Positions 1 to 8,859 of a DNA stretch of 64,000 bases are shown one piece after another. Under the pieces are notes generated by a model. The model did no database searches. It was not told the DNA's origin and was given only the letters and a program-made list of their open reading frames with translations. Made by a program: the position numbers and the translations under genes. How positions within the stretch are numbered: the first letter of the stretch is position 1; each line of letters begins with the position of its first letter. The stretch is from Weissella coleopterorum (GTDB lineage: Bacteria > Bacillota > Bacilli > Lactobacillales > Lactobacillaceae), in NCBI RefSeq assembly GCF_011304355.1, contig NZ_CP049888.1, positions 992,001 through 1,056,000 of the forward strand, written 5' to 3'.

Positions 1-488
1 AATACTATCTAAAACACCTTAATCAATTCAATCGCCTACTAGACTTAGCAGCTCAAGATCTAATGATAACTCAGCCTCAAGCCGTTGGAGATTATACTAG
101 ACAATCGGGTGCTAAGCCATACGCTCAAATTAAATTTTTTACTGGCTTTAGTACACTAATGAAGGCAATATTCCCACAAAAATTCACTTTCTTAATTTTA
201 TTAACATTTACTTTAGCCTTCATTAATTCTGTAGCCATGTATGATGACTTTAAAAATAAAAATAGTCAAAACCCTGGTACAATTCGCTGGTTTATGATTA
301 TGGGATTGATGAGTATGGCAATTGGAATTCCAATTATTTCAGTTATTGGAGATGGTGATGCTGATTTAGCAAAACACTTATTTTACGCTCCAGTTGCGAT
401 TAATCTAATTTTAGTCATTATGATTGCAGATATACTCAATCATCAACTCTGGCATTTTAATCAACAAAGAGAAGAGAATTATGTTTAA
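1..488 (+). CDS. C-terminal part of a multi-pass membrane protein of the exopolysaccharide operon (PssA-like), partial
   Basis: The reading frame is open from the left edge, so the methionine at 63 is probably internal and only the C-terminal part of the gene is visible. The visible protein has a polar stretch, then three to four hydrophobic segments separated by short loops, one of which carries a GDGDAD...KH motif. It ends eight bases into the start of the next gene (ATG at 481, stop at 486-488), which suggests translational coupling. By position it matches the first, membrane-embedded gene of Listeria Pss-type operons. That assignment is inference from synteny, because the sequence alone is not diagnostic. 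A role in synthesis or export of a cell-surface polysaccharide is likely. Confidence 0.6.
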   Translation, partial: YYLKHLNQFNRLLDLAAQDLMITQPQAVGDYTRQSGAKPYAQIKFFTGFSTLMKAIFPQKFTFLILLTFTLAFINSVAMYDDFKNKNSQNPGTIRWFMIMGLMSMAIGIPIISVIGDGDADLAKHLFYAPVAINLILVIMIADILNHQLWHFNQQREENYV

Positions 489-2076
489 AAAAATATGGTT
501 AATTTTAATTACATTAATTATGGGAATGTTTTTTTTCAATACCGTGGGTCATGCTGATGCCAATAATCCCCTAGTTTTATTGGTTTATGATTCTTATAAT
601 ACTGACAATAACAAAGCAGATAATGCGTATTCTCTTAACCGATTATTAGTTAGTACAGGTTGTAATGTGAAAATGATTCCCATTAATGAGTATCACTCTG
701 GAACCTTGGATAAGGGTGCTTATGATGGGGTTATCACCTTAATTAATTGGCCTGAACATGAACAAGATAATCAAAATCTTGTAAAGGACCGCTTAAAATT
801 TAAAGGTATCCAAATTCATATCGGTGGAAATGTAAATTTAAATGAAATTAGTGCTATCAATGGTGTATTCCTCGATTATTATCAACGTGATTGGCTACTC
901 ATTGATCAAACTCGAAAACTTGATCAGCATTTACCCCATTTAGATAAATTAACAGTATTTGATCAACTACCATCTGATACTAATACGATTGGATCCCTCA
1001 AAATACAAGGTCAAGATCGTTTATTCCCATATGGGGTTATGAGAAACAATCAAGCTTATGTTCCATATTATAATAGCAATGATGACAGTATCTTCTTAAT
1101 AGCATCATTAATTAAAACAATGTTTCATTTGCCAGATACATCAAGTAAGCCTCTACTAACCATTACCGGTGTTACCCCCTATACAGATTTAAATGTACTA
1201 AATGAACTTTCTACTTATTTTAAAAACTTCAATCAAACGTTCGCTATTTCAGTAAATATTCCAAATGATAACTTCGATTTATACGCTTATCAAAAATTTA
1301 GTAATGCATTGAATCTTGTAACGCAAAAAGGTGGGCTTATCTTCATTAAAAATCCATACGTAGGTGATAATGGACCGGCTAATAACACTATTGAAATGTT
1401 ACATAACCAAACACAAACCAGTGTTAACCATTTATTAGATCGAAATGTCTACCCAATTGGAGTAGGGTTGGATGAATATTGGTTACGTGATAAAACTTAT
1501 CGGCATGGATTTAGTAACATCTCTAATACACAAATATTATTTAATAATCCTTCCCAATTCGGGTTTGCACAGCAAGACGATTTTAGTAAGACAGTTAAAA
1601 ATTCATTTTACGCCGTAGATATGAACCAGATAAATTCAGACCATAGAGATATAACATTAAATAATAAAAATTTTAATTCAAATATACCTCTGGCCATAAC
1701 TTTTGATATGCCAAATAATTTAAAAGCATTGAATAAGCTTAAAAAGAACGTTGAGTCAATAAAATTCTCACTGTTTACTCATGATAGTTTAGATACTAAA
1801 TTATCTACAAAGGATCATGAAATTATGTTTTCAAATAACCAATACCTATTAGATGGACAACTAGCAGACCGTCATAATGTTGATATTAAAATTAAAAAAG
1901 CACCTAAATATCAACCTGTCAAAAATTGGGGTAATATTTTTTTCGAAGCTCAAAATAATATGATGTTAATATTTTTCATTATAACCTTTATTATCTTAGG
2001 TATTTATTTAGTTATAGGACGTAAGGCTTACATGAAAATGTTCAAACGTAGTAAACATTCAGAAAGAGGTGATTAA
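481..2076 (+). CDS. Exported DUF2334-like polysaccharide deacetylase-type protein (PssB-like)
   Basis: I start the gene at the ATG at 481, because it gives a clean signal peptide (MFKKIW, then a hydrophobic core, cleavage near GHADA) and a purine-rich ribosome site just upstream. The longer frame from 424 would bury this signal. The mature part of about 500 residues begins with a region that reads like an alpha/beta domain and is followed by a stretch resembling DUF2334 predicted deacetylases (LLTITGVTPYTDLN onward). A transmembrane helix near the C-terminus and a basic tail would anchor it facing outwards. In the Listeria Pss operon the equivalent protein is thought to modify or help export the polymer. 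Substrate unknown. The stop overlaps the next start. Confidence 0.65.
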   Translation: MFKKIWLILITLIMGMFFFNTVGHADANNPLVLLVYDSYNTDNNKADNAYSLNRLLVSTGCNVKMIPINEYHSGTLDKGAYDGVITLINWPEHEQDNQNLVKDRLKFKGIQIHIGGNVNLNEISAINGVFLDYYQRDWLLIDQTRKLDQHLPHLDKLTVFDQLPSDTNTIGSLKIQGQDRLFPYGVMRNNQAYVPYYNSNDDSIFLIASLIKTMFHLPDTSSKPLLTITGVTPYTDLNVLNELSTYFKNFNQTFAISVNIPNDNFDLYAYQKFSNALNLVTQKGGLIFIKNPYVGDNGPANNTIEMLHNQTQTSVNHLLDRNVYPIGVGLDEYWLRDKTYRHGFSNISNTQILFNNPSQFGFAQQDDFSKTVKNSFYAVDMNQINSDHRDITLNNKNFNSNIPLAITFDMPNNLKALNKLKKNVESIKFSLFTHDSLDTKLSTKDHEIMFSNNQYLLDGQLADRHNVDIKIKKAPKYQPVKNWGNIFFEAQNNMMLIFFIITFIILGIYLVIGRKAYMKMFKRSKHSERGD

Positions 2077-3331
2077 AATTTCTATTCTAGATATTTCGTT
2101 ATTTTTTGCAATTATTTCAATTTGGGGCATTATGATTGTAAATGTAATATTGACAATCGCTGGCTATACTAATTACTTAAAGTGGTCTAAAACACCTGCC
2201 CCACAACTTCAAAATACAATTCCTTTTGTTTCAATAATGGTGCCCGCACATAATGAGGGGCTTGTTATCGTCAAAACCATTCAATCATTATTAGCATTTG
2301 ATTATCCTACCGATAAGTATGAAATTATTGTTATTAATGACAATTCAAATGACAATTCCGCTGAGCTACTAAAAAACTTACAACAGGTGCATCCAACTCG
2401 TAATTTAACAGTTATTAATACCGATCAGATCACAGGGGGGAAGGGTAAGTCCAATGCCTTAAATATTGGATTAAAAAGATCCCGTGGTTCTGTTATTTCA
2501 ATTTATGATGCCGATAATACCCCGGAACGTGGTGCGCTCAGATATTTAGTTGCTGAATTACTGTCTAACGATGAATACGGCGCAGTAATTGGTAAGTTTA
2601 GAACACGAAATAAAAATGCGTCTATTTTAACCCGGTTTATTAATATAGAAACATTATCTTTTCAATGGATGGCACAAGCTGGGAGACAACAATTATTTAA
2701 ATTAGGAACCATTCCCGGTACGAATTATGTTATACGACGAAACATTATCGAACAAATTGGTGGATGGGATGAAAAAGCATTAGCTGAAGATACAGAAATC
2801 AGTTTCCAAATTTATTGGTTGGGACATCTAATTAAATTTCAACCGCTAGCGGTGACCTGGGAACAGGAACCACAAACGATGGATGTATGGTTCCATCAAC
2901 GCACTCGTTGGGTTAAGGGTAATATATATGTTGTTTTAAAAAATTTTAAGAAGCTTTTTACTAAAGAAGGTAAACATATTCGTTTTGATTTAGTATATTT
3001 TTCATCAATATATTTTTTATTATTAGCATCATTAATCTTGTCCGATATTATCTTCATTTTATCAGTTGCTGGAGTTACTCATTCAACGCTCATAGGATTT
3101 AGTAATTCACTGTGGTTTATTGCAATTTTAAGTTTCATTGTTACAACTTTTATTACAATTACAACCGAAAAAGGTGAAATGAAAATAAGTAATTTATTCA
3201 TAATTGTTGCTATGTATTTAATATATAGTCAGATGTGGTTAGCAGTAGCCTTATATGGGATGGTAGGATATGTTCGAGAACAAATTTTTCATAAAGAAGC
3301 CAAATGGTATAAAACAAAGCGCTATAAGTAA
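2069..3331 (+). CDS. Processive GT2 family glycosyltransferase, cellulose/hyaluronan synthase-like (PssC-like)
   Basis: The 420-residue membrane protein has an N-terminal helix (about residues 4-30), a cytoplasmic GT-A domain and three to four C-terminal helices. The processive-synthase signature is complete: VINDN near 88-92, the DAD metal/UDP-sugar motif at 147-149, the catalytic ED at 240-241, and QRTRW at 277-281. It probably polymerises a sugar nucleotide and moves the chain across the membrane. No PilZ domain follows the helices, so control by c-di-GMP must come from another protein. The start is uncertain. GTG at 2069 has almost no ribosome site, while AGAGGTGA at 2066-2073 is well placed for the in-frame ATT at 2078. 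Four-gene synteny with pss operons supports the call. Confidence 0.85.
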   Translation: MIKISILDISLFFAIISIWGIMIVNVILTIAGYTNYLKWSKTPAPQLQNTIPFVSIMVPAHNEGLVIVKTIQSLLAFDYPTDKYEIIVINDNSNDNSAELLKNLQQVHPTRNLTVINTDQITGGKGKSNALNIGLKRSRGSVISIYDADNTPERGALRYLVAELLSNDEYGAVIGKFRTRNKNASILTRFINIETLSFQWMAQAGRQQLFKLGTIPGTNYVIRRNIIEQIGGWDEKALAEDTEISFQIYWLGHLIKFQPLAVTWEQEPQTMDVWFHQRTRWVKGNIYVVLKNFKKLFTKEGKHIRFDLVYFSSIYFLLLASLILSDIIFILSVAGVTHSTLIGFSNSLWFIAILSFIVTTFITITTEKGEMKISNLFIIVAMYLIYSQMWLAVALYGMVGYVREQIFHKEAKWYKTKRYK

Positions 3332-5399
3332 AAATATACAAGTTATTTTATTATTTATTGCTCTAGGAATTGGGATGCTTTATGGGCCCAATAATATTGT
3401 TTTAGCAGATAATGTAGCTGAACATCAGAGTTTTAGTCAAAATTTCAATAATTCGAACAGTACGATTTCTGGACGAAGCGTACACTATGATGTATTTTTT
3501 ACTAAAATGAATTATTGGAATATTGATCAAGGACAAATTAATTTTAATTTCAAAATATCGCAATTAACTGATAATGACGTTTCTGATTTAACATTATCTA
3601 TAAATGGAGTCAAATTCTATTCTTTTCGACCGGATTCAACGTCTGACCTGCAAAGCAAAACGATCGACATTCCAACAGATTTAATTCAAGATTCAAATCA
3701 TTTACAAATATCAGGGCAGATAATGAATCAAGTTGATGACCAGACTATCATTGCTGAGACGCCAGCGAATTGGCTTACAGTTTATCAAGATTCAAATATT
3801 AACTTAAACTATTCTCTAACTGATGCAGCTGAAAAAATCAATGAATTTTACGCTCATTTTACGGGAATGGATACTGTCTTAAATCAAAAATCTGCAATCC
3901 AGATAAATCCCGAATTAACAGATCCAGAGATAGAGGCTAATCTATATGCTTTAACAGGTCTTGATCGTATTCTGTCAAATAAGGGTAAAATACCGCTTAT
4001 TTCTAGTAATGATACCAGCATCGATAATTATAATTATCAAATCATCATTGCAAAACAGGATCATTTGCCAAAACGTTTTAAAAATATTGGTGCCAATTTA
4101 GATCAGGATCATGCTGTAATTCAAACTATTATTCAGCAAAATATACATTATCTAATCGTCACTGCCAAAAATCAGAAACAATTAATTAAGGCATCTCGTT
4201 TTATTGCCAATCCAGAATTAATGAATGAGACACAACAAGCAAAAAAGAAAATTTCAACTAATACTCAAACATTCATAGCAACATCCCAAAATAAAAACAT
4301 TCAAAATATAACCCAAACGGAAACGTATTTGTCAGGTGCCGGGCACCATGAAGCGACTTATTCGCTTTCTATGCCGGTTAATCAAAATAATGCCAACGGT
4401 TCAAAAATTAAATTACACACAAAATATGCCAAAAATATCGACTTTAAGAACTCTCTAATTTCCGTCGAAATTGATGATAAAAAAATAGGTAGTCATCAAC
4501 TCACAGCCCAAAAGGCAGATGATGATACATTCGAAGTAAAAATTCCAAATGGACAATCTCTTAGCAGAAACTTCAATCTAAAAGTTACTTTTGATTTGGT
4601 TAATAAATATAGTTCCTTAAATTCAACTCCTTGGGCAGTAATTGAACCACAATCTACTATCTCAATTAAGTCAGAACCAATGAATAATTTATTATTTGAC
4701 AATTATCCAAGCACTTTTATCAAAAATAAAACTTTCGACAATATTGCATTAATCAGGCCTAAAAAAATCAATAGTTTTTATCTTGATACACTTGCTAGTT
4801 TATTTTATGGAATTGGGAATTATGCGGAACAAAATACGGGAAATATAACTATATACCAAAAAACTCCTAATAAAAGTCAACTCGCAAATAGTAGCATCAT
4901 TGCATTTGGAACACCTAATGATAATGAATTTATAAAAAAGGCAAATAATGATTTGTATTTTAAATTTGATCATAATTTTCAAAACATAATTTCAAATGAA
5001 AAAATGAGTTTAGAAACCAAATACAGTCAAACAATTGGTACAGCTCAATTATTAAGATCTCCATATAACCAAAAGCGATCACTTTTAATTCTGACAGCGA
5101 TTCACGATTCAGATGTCGCTATGGCTGCTAATCAAATTAGTTCACAAGATTCATTAGCTCAAATTCATGGGGATGCAATTGTTATTGATCAAAATAATCA
5201 TAAACAAACTTACCGCTTTAAAAAAGACACCGCAGCTGATGCCCGTTTAGATCTGGATTTAAAGTTAAAGCGCAATCACAAATTAATTGTATACATTCTT
5301 ATCTTTATTTTTATCTTAATTTCGTTGATTGGATCAGCAATCATGATTTTGCACAAAAATGGTAAGCTAACATTAGGAAGGAACAGTGATGAAAGATAA
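3270..5399 (+). CDS. Large extracytoplasmic membrane-anchored protein, BcsB-like (PssD-like)
   Basis: The protein has an N-terminal signal sequence (basic stretch, then VILLFIALGIGM, cleavage near VLADN), about 620 residues outside the cell, and one C-terminal transmembrane helix followed by a short charged tail. This is the architecture of BcsB, the partner that guides a nascent glucan from the GT2 synthase. Two beta-sandwich-like stretches each precede an alpha/beta region, as expected for the family. The gene starts 62 bases inside the synthase gene, at the only in-frame ATG ahead of the signal sequence, and its stop overlaps the next start. It probably forms a complex with the synthase. 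Family assignment rests on architecture and synteny rather than on clear residue motifs. Confidence 0.7.
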   Translation: MFENKFFIKKPNGIKQSAISKNIQVILLFIALGIGMLYGPNNIVLADNVAEHQSFSQNFNNSNSTISGRSVHYDVFFTKMNYWNIDQGQINFNFKISQLTDNDVSDLTLSINGVKFYSFRPDSTSDLQSKTIDIPTDLIQDSNHLQISGQIMNQVDDQTIIAETPANWLTVYQDSNINLNYSLTDAAEKINEFYAHFTGMDTVLNQKSAIQINPELTDPEIEANLYALTGLDRILSNKGKIPLISSNDTSIDNYNYQIIIAKQDHLPKRFKNIGANLDQDHAVIQTIIQQNIHYLIVTAKNQKQLIKASRFIANPELMNETQQAKKKISTNTQTFIATSQNKNIQNITQTETYLSGAGHHEATYSLSMPVNQNNANGSKIKLHTKYAKNIDFKNSLISVEIDDKKIGSHQLTAQKADDDTFEVKIPNGQSLSRNFNLKVTFDLVNKYSSLNSTPWAVIEPQSTISIKSEPMNNLLFDNYPSTFIKNKTFDNIALIRPKKINSFYLDTLASLFYGIGNYAEQNTGNITIYQKTPNKSQLANSSIIAFGTPNDNEFIKKANNDLYFKFDHNFQNIISNEKMSLETKYSQTIGTAQLLRSPYNQKRSLLILTAIHDSDVAMAANQISSQDSLAQIHGDAIVIDQNNHKQTYRFKKDTAADARLDLDLKLKRNHKLIVYILIFIFILISLIGSAIMILHKNGKLTLGRNSDER

Positions 5400-6246
5400 T
5401 AAAAATAATTCTATTTTAAGCGATGTTTATTTATTAATTTTTTTAGCGTTAATTCTAACGACCGCAATTATTACCAATCTATCAGGTCAACTAATGATTA
5501 ACGCCATTTACTTATTTATAACTATGCTTTTAATCTTAGTAACGTATTTCTTCAATCTGTTCATTGGTATCGCTTTTAATTTAATATTTATGTTTGGTCA
5601 AGCTTTGTATATGATATTTTTGAATACCGTCAATCATGGTGAAATAGATCTACTTCAAATTTACTGGTTAATAATCCCCATCTTATTATCGATTACATTT
5701 TATGCACTAACCATTCAATTTCGCCAACTACAAAGTGATAATTTAGATTTACAAGCCAGAATTGTCGAACAAGGCGCCTTTAACCCTAAGACACATTTAA
5801 GAACAACAGTCGCTTTTTTAGAGGACTCGAGTATCTTCACAGAAACAAGTCAGCGTTTCAACATACCAACAAGTGTTGTCGCAATTCAAATCCGTTATTT
5901 AGATCAATTACGGGAAATTATGAGTAATCGCCGGATTGATGAATTAATTCAATTAATAACTAGCGCATTGCGGCAAAGCACTCGTGGAAATGATATTTCT
6001 TACTTAATAAATGATAATGAGAATAGTTTAACATGGGCAATCTTACTTTATACTGATATTCAAGGTGCTCAAATAGTTGAAAAAAGAATTAAAGAAAATT
6101 TTGACAAATTATTATTAAATTCTAGTCTTTTAAAAGATATCGATATCAGTTTAAAAACTGGGGCCGTACAATACAATGAAGATGAAATTAAAAATACCAA
6201 TGCATATATGGAAGCCGCAATTAAAGAAGTCGAGTACGATGTTTAA
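5389..6246 (+). CDS. Membrane protein with degenerate GGDEF domain and intact I-site, candidate c-di-GMP receptor (PssE-like)
   Basis: ATG at 5389 has a good ribosome site (AGGAAGG at 5375-5381). A GTG three bases earlier is possible. Roughly the first 110 residues form four hydrophobic helices, followed by a short coiled linker and a domain with the GGDEF fold pattern. At the catalytic loop the expected GGDEF is replaced by NDNEN (about 209-213), so cyclase activity is not expected. Five residues upstream lies RGND (200-203), exactly where the inhibitory c-di-GMP-binding RxxD motif belongs. This is the design reported for Listeria PssE, which binds c-di-GMP and switches on the polymer synthase. 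It is the last gene of the operon and is followed by a hairpin terminator. Confidence 0.8.
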   Translation: MKDNKNNSILSDVYLLIFLALILTTAIITNLSGQLMINAIYLFITMLLILVTYFFNLFIGIAFNLIFMFGQALYMIFLNTVNHGEIDLLQIYWLIIPILLSITFYALTIQFRQLQSDNLDLQARIVEQGAFNPKTHLRTTVAFLEDSSIFTETSQRFNIPTSVVAIQIRYLDQLREIMSNRRIDELIQLITSALRQSTRGNDISYLINDNENSLTWAILLYTDIQGAQIVEKRIKENFDKLLLNSSLLKDIDISLKTGAVQYNEDEIKNTNAYMEAAIKEVEYDV

Positions 6247-6353
6247 ATGAAAATATTTCCATGAATTATGAATATAGTTGCTTTTTAGATTTTGAATACT
6301 ATCAAAAAGAACTTTATTTAATTGTTGCAACTAATACTCATATCTAACCAAAC

Positions 6354-6399
6354 GACCGATGAACTAACGAATCAATTAGTTCCTTGGTCATTTTTATTT
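6354..6399 (+). terminator. Rho-independent terminator of the exopolysaccharide operon
   Basis: GACC and GAACTAA pair with TTAGTTC and GGTC around a short loop, followed by a T-rich stretch. It lies about 110 bases after the last gene of the operon. The surrounding 521-base gap up to 6767 holds no convincing gene; the stretch before the hairpin could be coding remnant, but I see no clear family in it. Confidence 0.75.
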
Positions 6400-6635
6400 A
6401 TTAATAAAAATCATTGTAATTATGTAGTTCGTTATGAACAAATACATATTTATATGAATACACAAGAACACTAGCCAAGTACAATCGTAGATATGCTTTT
6501 TTAGTATTTATCCTAAATTTTTAAAATATTTATGCAACTTGTGACCAAAATCAAAATTCAATAAACGCTTGTCGACTCGTTGTCAGCCAACTCACAGCAT
6601 GATCATTCTTGATCTACAATTAAATAAACCAGTAG

Positions 6636-6671
6636 AGTCAGCTGAATTAAGTAATCTTTGCTGGCTTTTTT
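6636..6671 (+). terminator. Possible weak terminator upstream of the metal operon
   Basis: AGTCAGC pairs with GCTGGCT (one G-U pair) over a 17-base loop and is followed by TTTTT. It sits about 100 bases before the P-type ATPase gene and just upstream of its promoter, so it would end read-through from the left rather than act as an attenuator. Confidence 0.35.
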
Positions 6672-6695
6672 AGATAGTATTTTTTATTTTAAAAC

Positions 6696-6724
6696 TTGAT
6701 ACCTATCAATTTATATTTTAATAA
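6696..6724 (+). promoter_or_regulatory. Promoter with FNR-box-like palindrome for the P-type ATPase operon
   Basis: TTGATA (6696-6701) and TAATAA (6719-6724) are separated by 17 bases. The -35 box lies inside a perfect TTGAT-N4-ATCAA palindrome (6696-6709), the consensus for FNR itself. The last gene of the operon encodes a Crp/Fnr protein whose recognition helix has the FNR-type E..SR residues, so autoregulation is likely. A site over the -35 box usually means repression, but class II activation cannot be excluded. Confidence 0.65.
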
Positions 6725-6767
6725 AACAGCTTACAATCAATTTAATTACTAAATAAAGGGGTTTATT

Positions 6768-8600
6768 ATGTCCTCGATACAAAATTTTTTTAAAAAGTTT
6801 CAAAAGGCCAATCTAATCGGTATGTCAACATTGTTAGGTTTCGCATTATTGTTCCACTTTATACACCTCAGCAAATTATCTCAAATACTAATATTATTAG
6901 TGGTGCTGATCGGTATTTTGCCAATTTTTTTACGTGCCATAAGTGCGTTACAATATAAAAGTATATCAATTGAGTTACTAATTTCGATTGCAGTGCTTGG
7001 AGCACTTATGATTCATGAATACGATGAAGCGGGAATCGTTGTATGGCTTTTTACCTTGGGCGATTGGTTACAGGTCATCATGTTAAGAAAGACGCGCCAA
7101 TCAATTCGTGACCTAATTAAAACCGTCCCAACCACCGCGCTAAAAGTTAATACATCCGATGATCGTCATTATGAAGAGGTGGCTATTGATGAACTAGTTC
7201 CCAATCAATATATTTTAGTTAAAGCTGGATCTACAATCCCTGTTGACGGAGTAGTCGTGCAAGGAACCAGTTATGTTAACGAAGCTAGTATTACGGGTGA
7301 ATCTAAACCAACCCACAAGATAGTATTATCCGATGTTTTCGCTGGTACGTTCGTTAATGATGGCACTATTGTTGTTAAAGTGAACAAAACTGGTGATGAA
7401 ACTGTCTTTGGTAAATTGATTGAGTTAATTGAAGATGCACAGGATAGCCAGACCAAAGAACAGCAATTCATTGATCAATTTGCGCAATATTATACCCCGA
7501 TGATCTTGATTTTAGGTATTGTGGTCGCCCTTTGGACAAAAAACATCGAAACCGCTATTACAGTACTAGTTTTAGGTTGCCCGGGGGCTTTGGTGATCGG
7601 TGTTCCTGTTTCAACCGTCATGGGGATTGGAATTGCGGCAAAAAATGGAATTATCACCAAAGGGGCTGCCAGTTTTAATATCCTAACTCAAAGAAATTAT
7701 TTTATCTTTGATAAAACTGGTACTTTAACAATTGGTGAACCCACTGTCGTTAAGATTGAAAATTTAATGGGGGAGCAGGATAACAATCTCAAACTATTAG
7801 CTAGTATAGAAAATGAATCTAATCATCCTTTAGCACGCGCTATTTTAAAGATTAATAAAACAAATGACTTTTATCCAATTCAAGATATTCAGACAATTCC
7901 TGGCCAAGGGATAACGGCTCACATAGATCATCAATCAATCCTCGTGGGCAATCCAAAAATGATGCAAGCCAAACATATTAAAATCCCAGCATCAACTACC
8001 AATATAGCCGATTCCAAAGTCATTTTAACCGTTAATCAGCGGGTTCACATGATTTTAACTATCAATGATCAACTTCGTCCCAATATTCAGCAAAATTTGG
8101 AGCGAATTAAGCAACAAGGCGCTAAGAAACTAATTCTTTTATCTGGGGATAATCAAGAAGCTGTCGATGCCATCGCAAAAACACTACCTTTAGATCAAGC
8201 TAGTGGGAATCTATTACCAGCCGATAAACTCACCATCGTGAAGCAACTACAGCGTCAAGGTGAGTCTGTCGTCTTTGTTGGCGATGGGATCAACGATGGT
8301 CCGGCCTTAAGTCAAGCTGACTTAGGGATTGCCATGGGTGGCGGGACGGATATTGCAATCGAGGTTTCGGACTTAGTATTAGTTAAATCAAACCTAGCAC
8401 AAATTCCACGAGCTATTAAACTTGCGCATGCTACTATGCATAATATGCAACAAAATATTTTTATCGCTTTAGCGACCGTCTTAATTTTATTCATAGGCTT
8501 ATTTACTAATTTTGTCGATATGTCTATGGGAATGTTAGTCCATGAATTAAGTGTCTTATTAGTTGTTTTTAATGCTTTACGCTTAAATTATTTCAAATAA
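6768..8600 (+). CDS. Heavy-metal-type P1B ATPase with an unusual CPG motif
   Basis: The 610-residue protein has the full P-type ATPase set: TGES in the actuator domain (176-179), the phosphorylation motif DKTGT (315-319), the P1B-specific HP pair (353-354) and GDGINDGPAL. About six to seven helices surround these, fewer at the N-terminus than the usual eight, and there is no N-terminal HMA domain. The transport motif in the sixth helix is CPG (271-273), not CPC, CPH or SPC, so metal specificity cannot be assigned from the usual classes. A free-standing HMA protein follows 24 bases later and may deliver or sense the metal. Ribosome site AAAGGGG. Probably exports a transition metal or protects against it. 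Confidence 0.85.
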   Translation: MSSIQNFFKKFQKANLIGMSTLLGFALLFHFIHLSKLSQILILLVVLIGILPIFLRAISALQYKSISIELLISIAVLGALMIHEYDEAGIVVWLFTLGDWLQVIMLRKTRQSIRDLIKTVPTTALKVNTSDDRHYEEVAIDELVPNQYILVKAGSTIPVDGVVVQGTSYVNEASITGESKPTHKIVLSDVFAGTFVNDGTIVVKVNKTGDETVFGKLIELIEDAQDSQTKEQQFIDQFAQYYTPMILILGIVVALWTKNIETAITVLVLGCPGALVIGVPVSTVMGIGIAAKNGIITKGAASFNILTQRNYFIFDKTGTLTIGEPTVVKIENLMGEQDNNLKLLASIENESNHPLARAILKINKTNDFYPIQDIQTIPGQGITAHIDHQSILVGNPKMMQAKHIKIPASTTNIADSKVILTVNQRVHMILTINDQLRPNIQQNLERIKQQGAKKLILLSGDNQEAVDAIAKTLPLDQASGNLLPADKLTIVKQLQRQGESVVFVGDGINDGPALSQADLGIAMGGGTDIAIEVSDLVLVKSNLAQIPRAIKLAHATMHNMQQNIFIALATVLILFIGLFTNFVDMSMGMLVHELSVLLVVFNALRLNYFK

Positions 8601-8624
8601 TTTTTTAAAAGAGGAGTTATCAAA

Positions 8625-8855
8625 ATGGCAAATTTTAAAGTAACAATGCAATTGGACGATTTATCATGTCCATCATGTATGATTAAGATTCAAAAAGCAC
8701 TCACGGGTCAACCCGGCTTATCAAAGCTAAATGTGCTCTTTAACGCTAGTAAAATTAAACTAGTCCTAGATGATACAGCTAACAACATTGAAAATATTCA
8801 AAACATTCTAAATCATCTGGGCTATCCCGTCCAAAAAGTTACAGTGAAGGAGTAA
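8625..8855 (+). CDS. Small HMA-domain metal chaperone, CopZ-like
   Basis: This 76-residue protein is a single HMA (ferredoxin-fold) domain. The metal site is C-P-S-C at residues 15-18, in the position of the MxCxxC loop of CopZ, although the preceding residues read LDDLS rather than GMT. It has a good ribosome site (GAGGAG) and lies between the ATPase and the Dps-like gene, only four bases before the latter. The ATPase lacks its own HMA domain, so this protein probably serves as the separate metal-binding partner. Copper is the usual ligand of the family but has not been shown here. Confidence 0.85.
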   Translation: MANFKVTMQLDDLSCPSCMIKIQKALTGQPGLSKLNVLFNASKIKLVLDDTANNIENIQNILNHLGYPVQKVTVKE

Positions 8856-8859
8856 TCTA

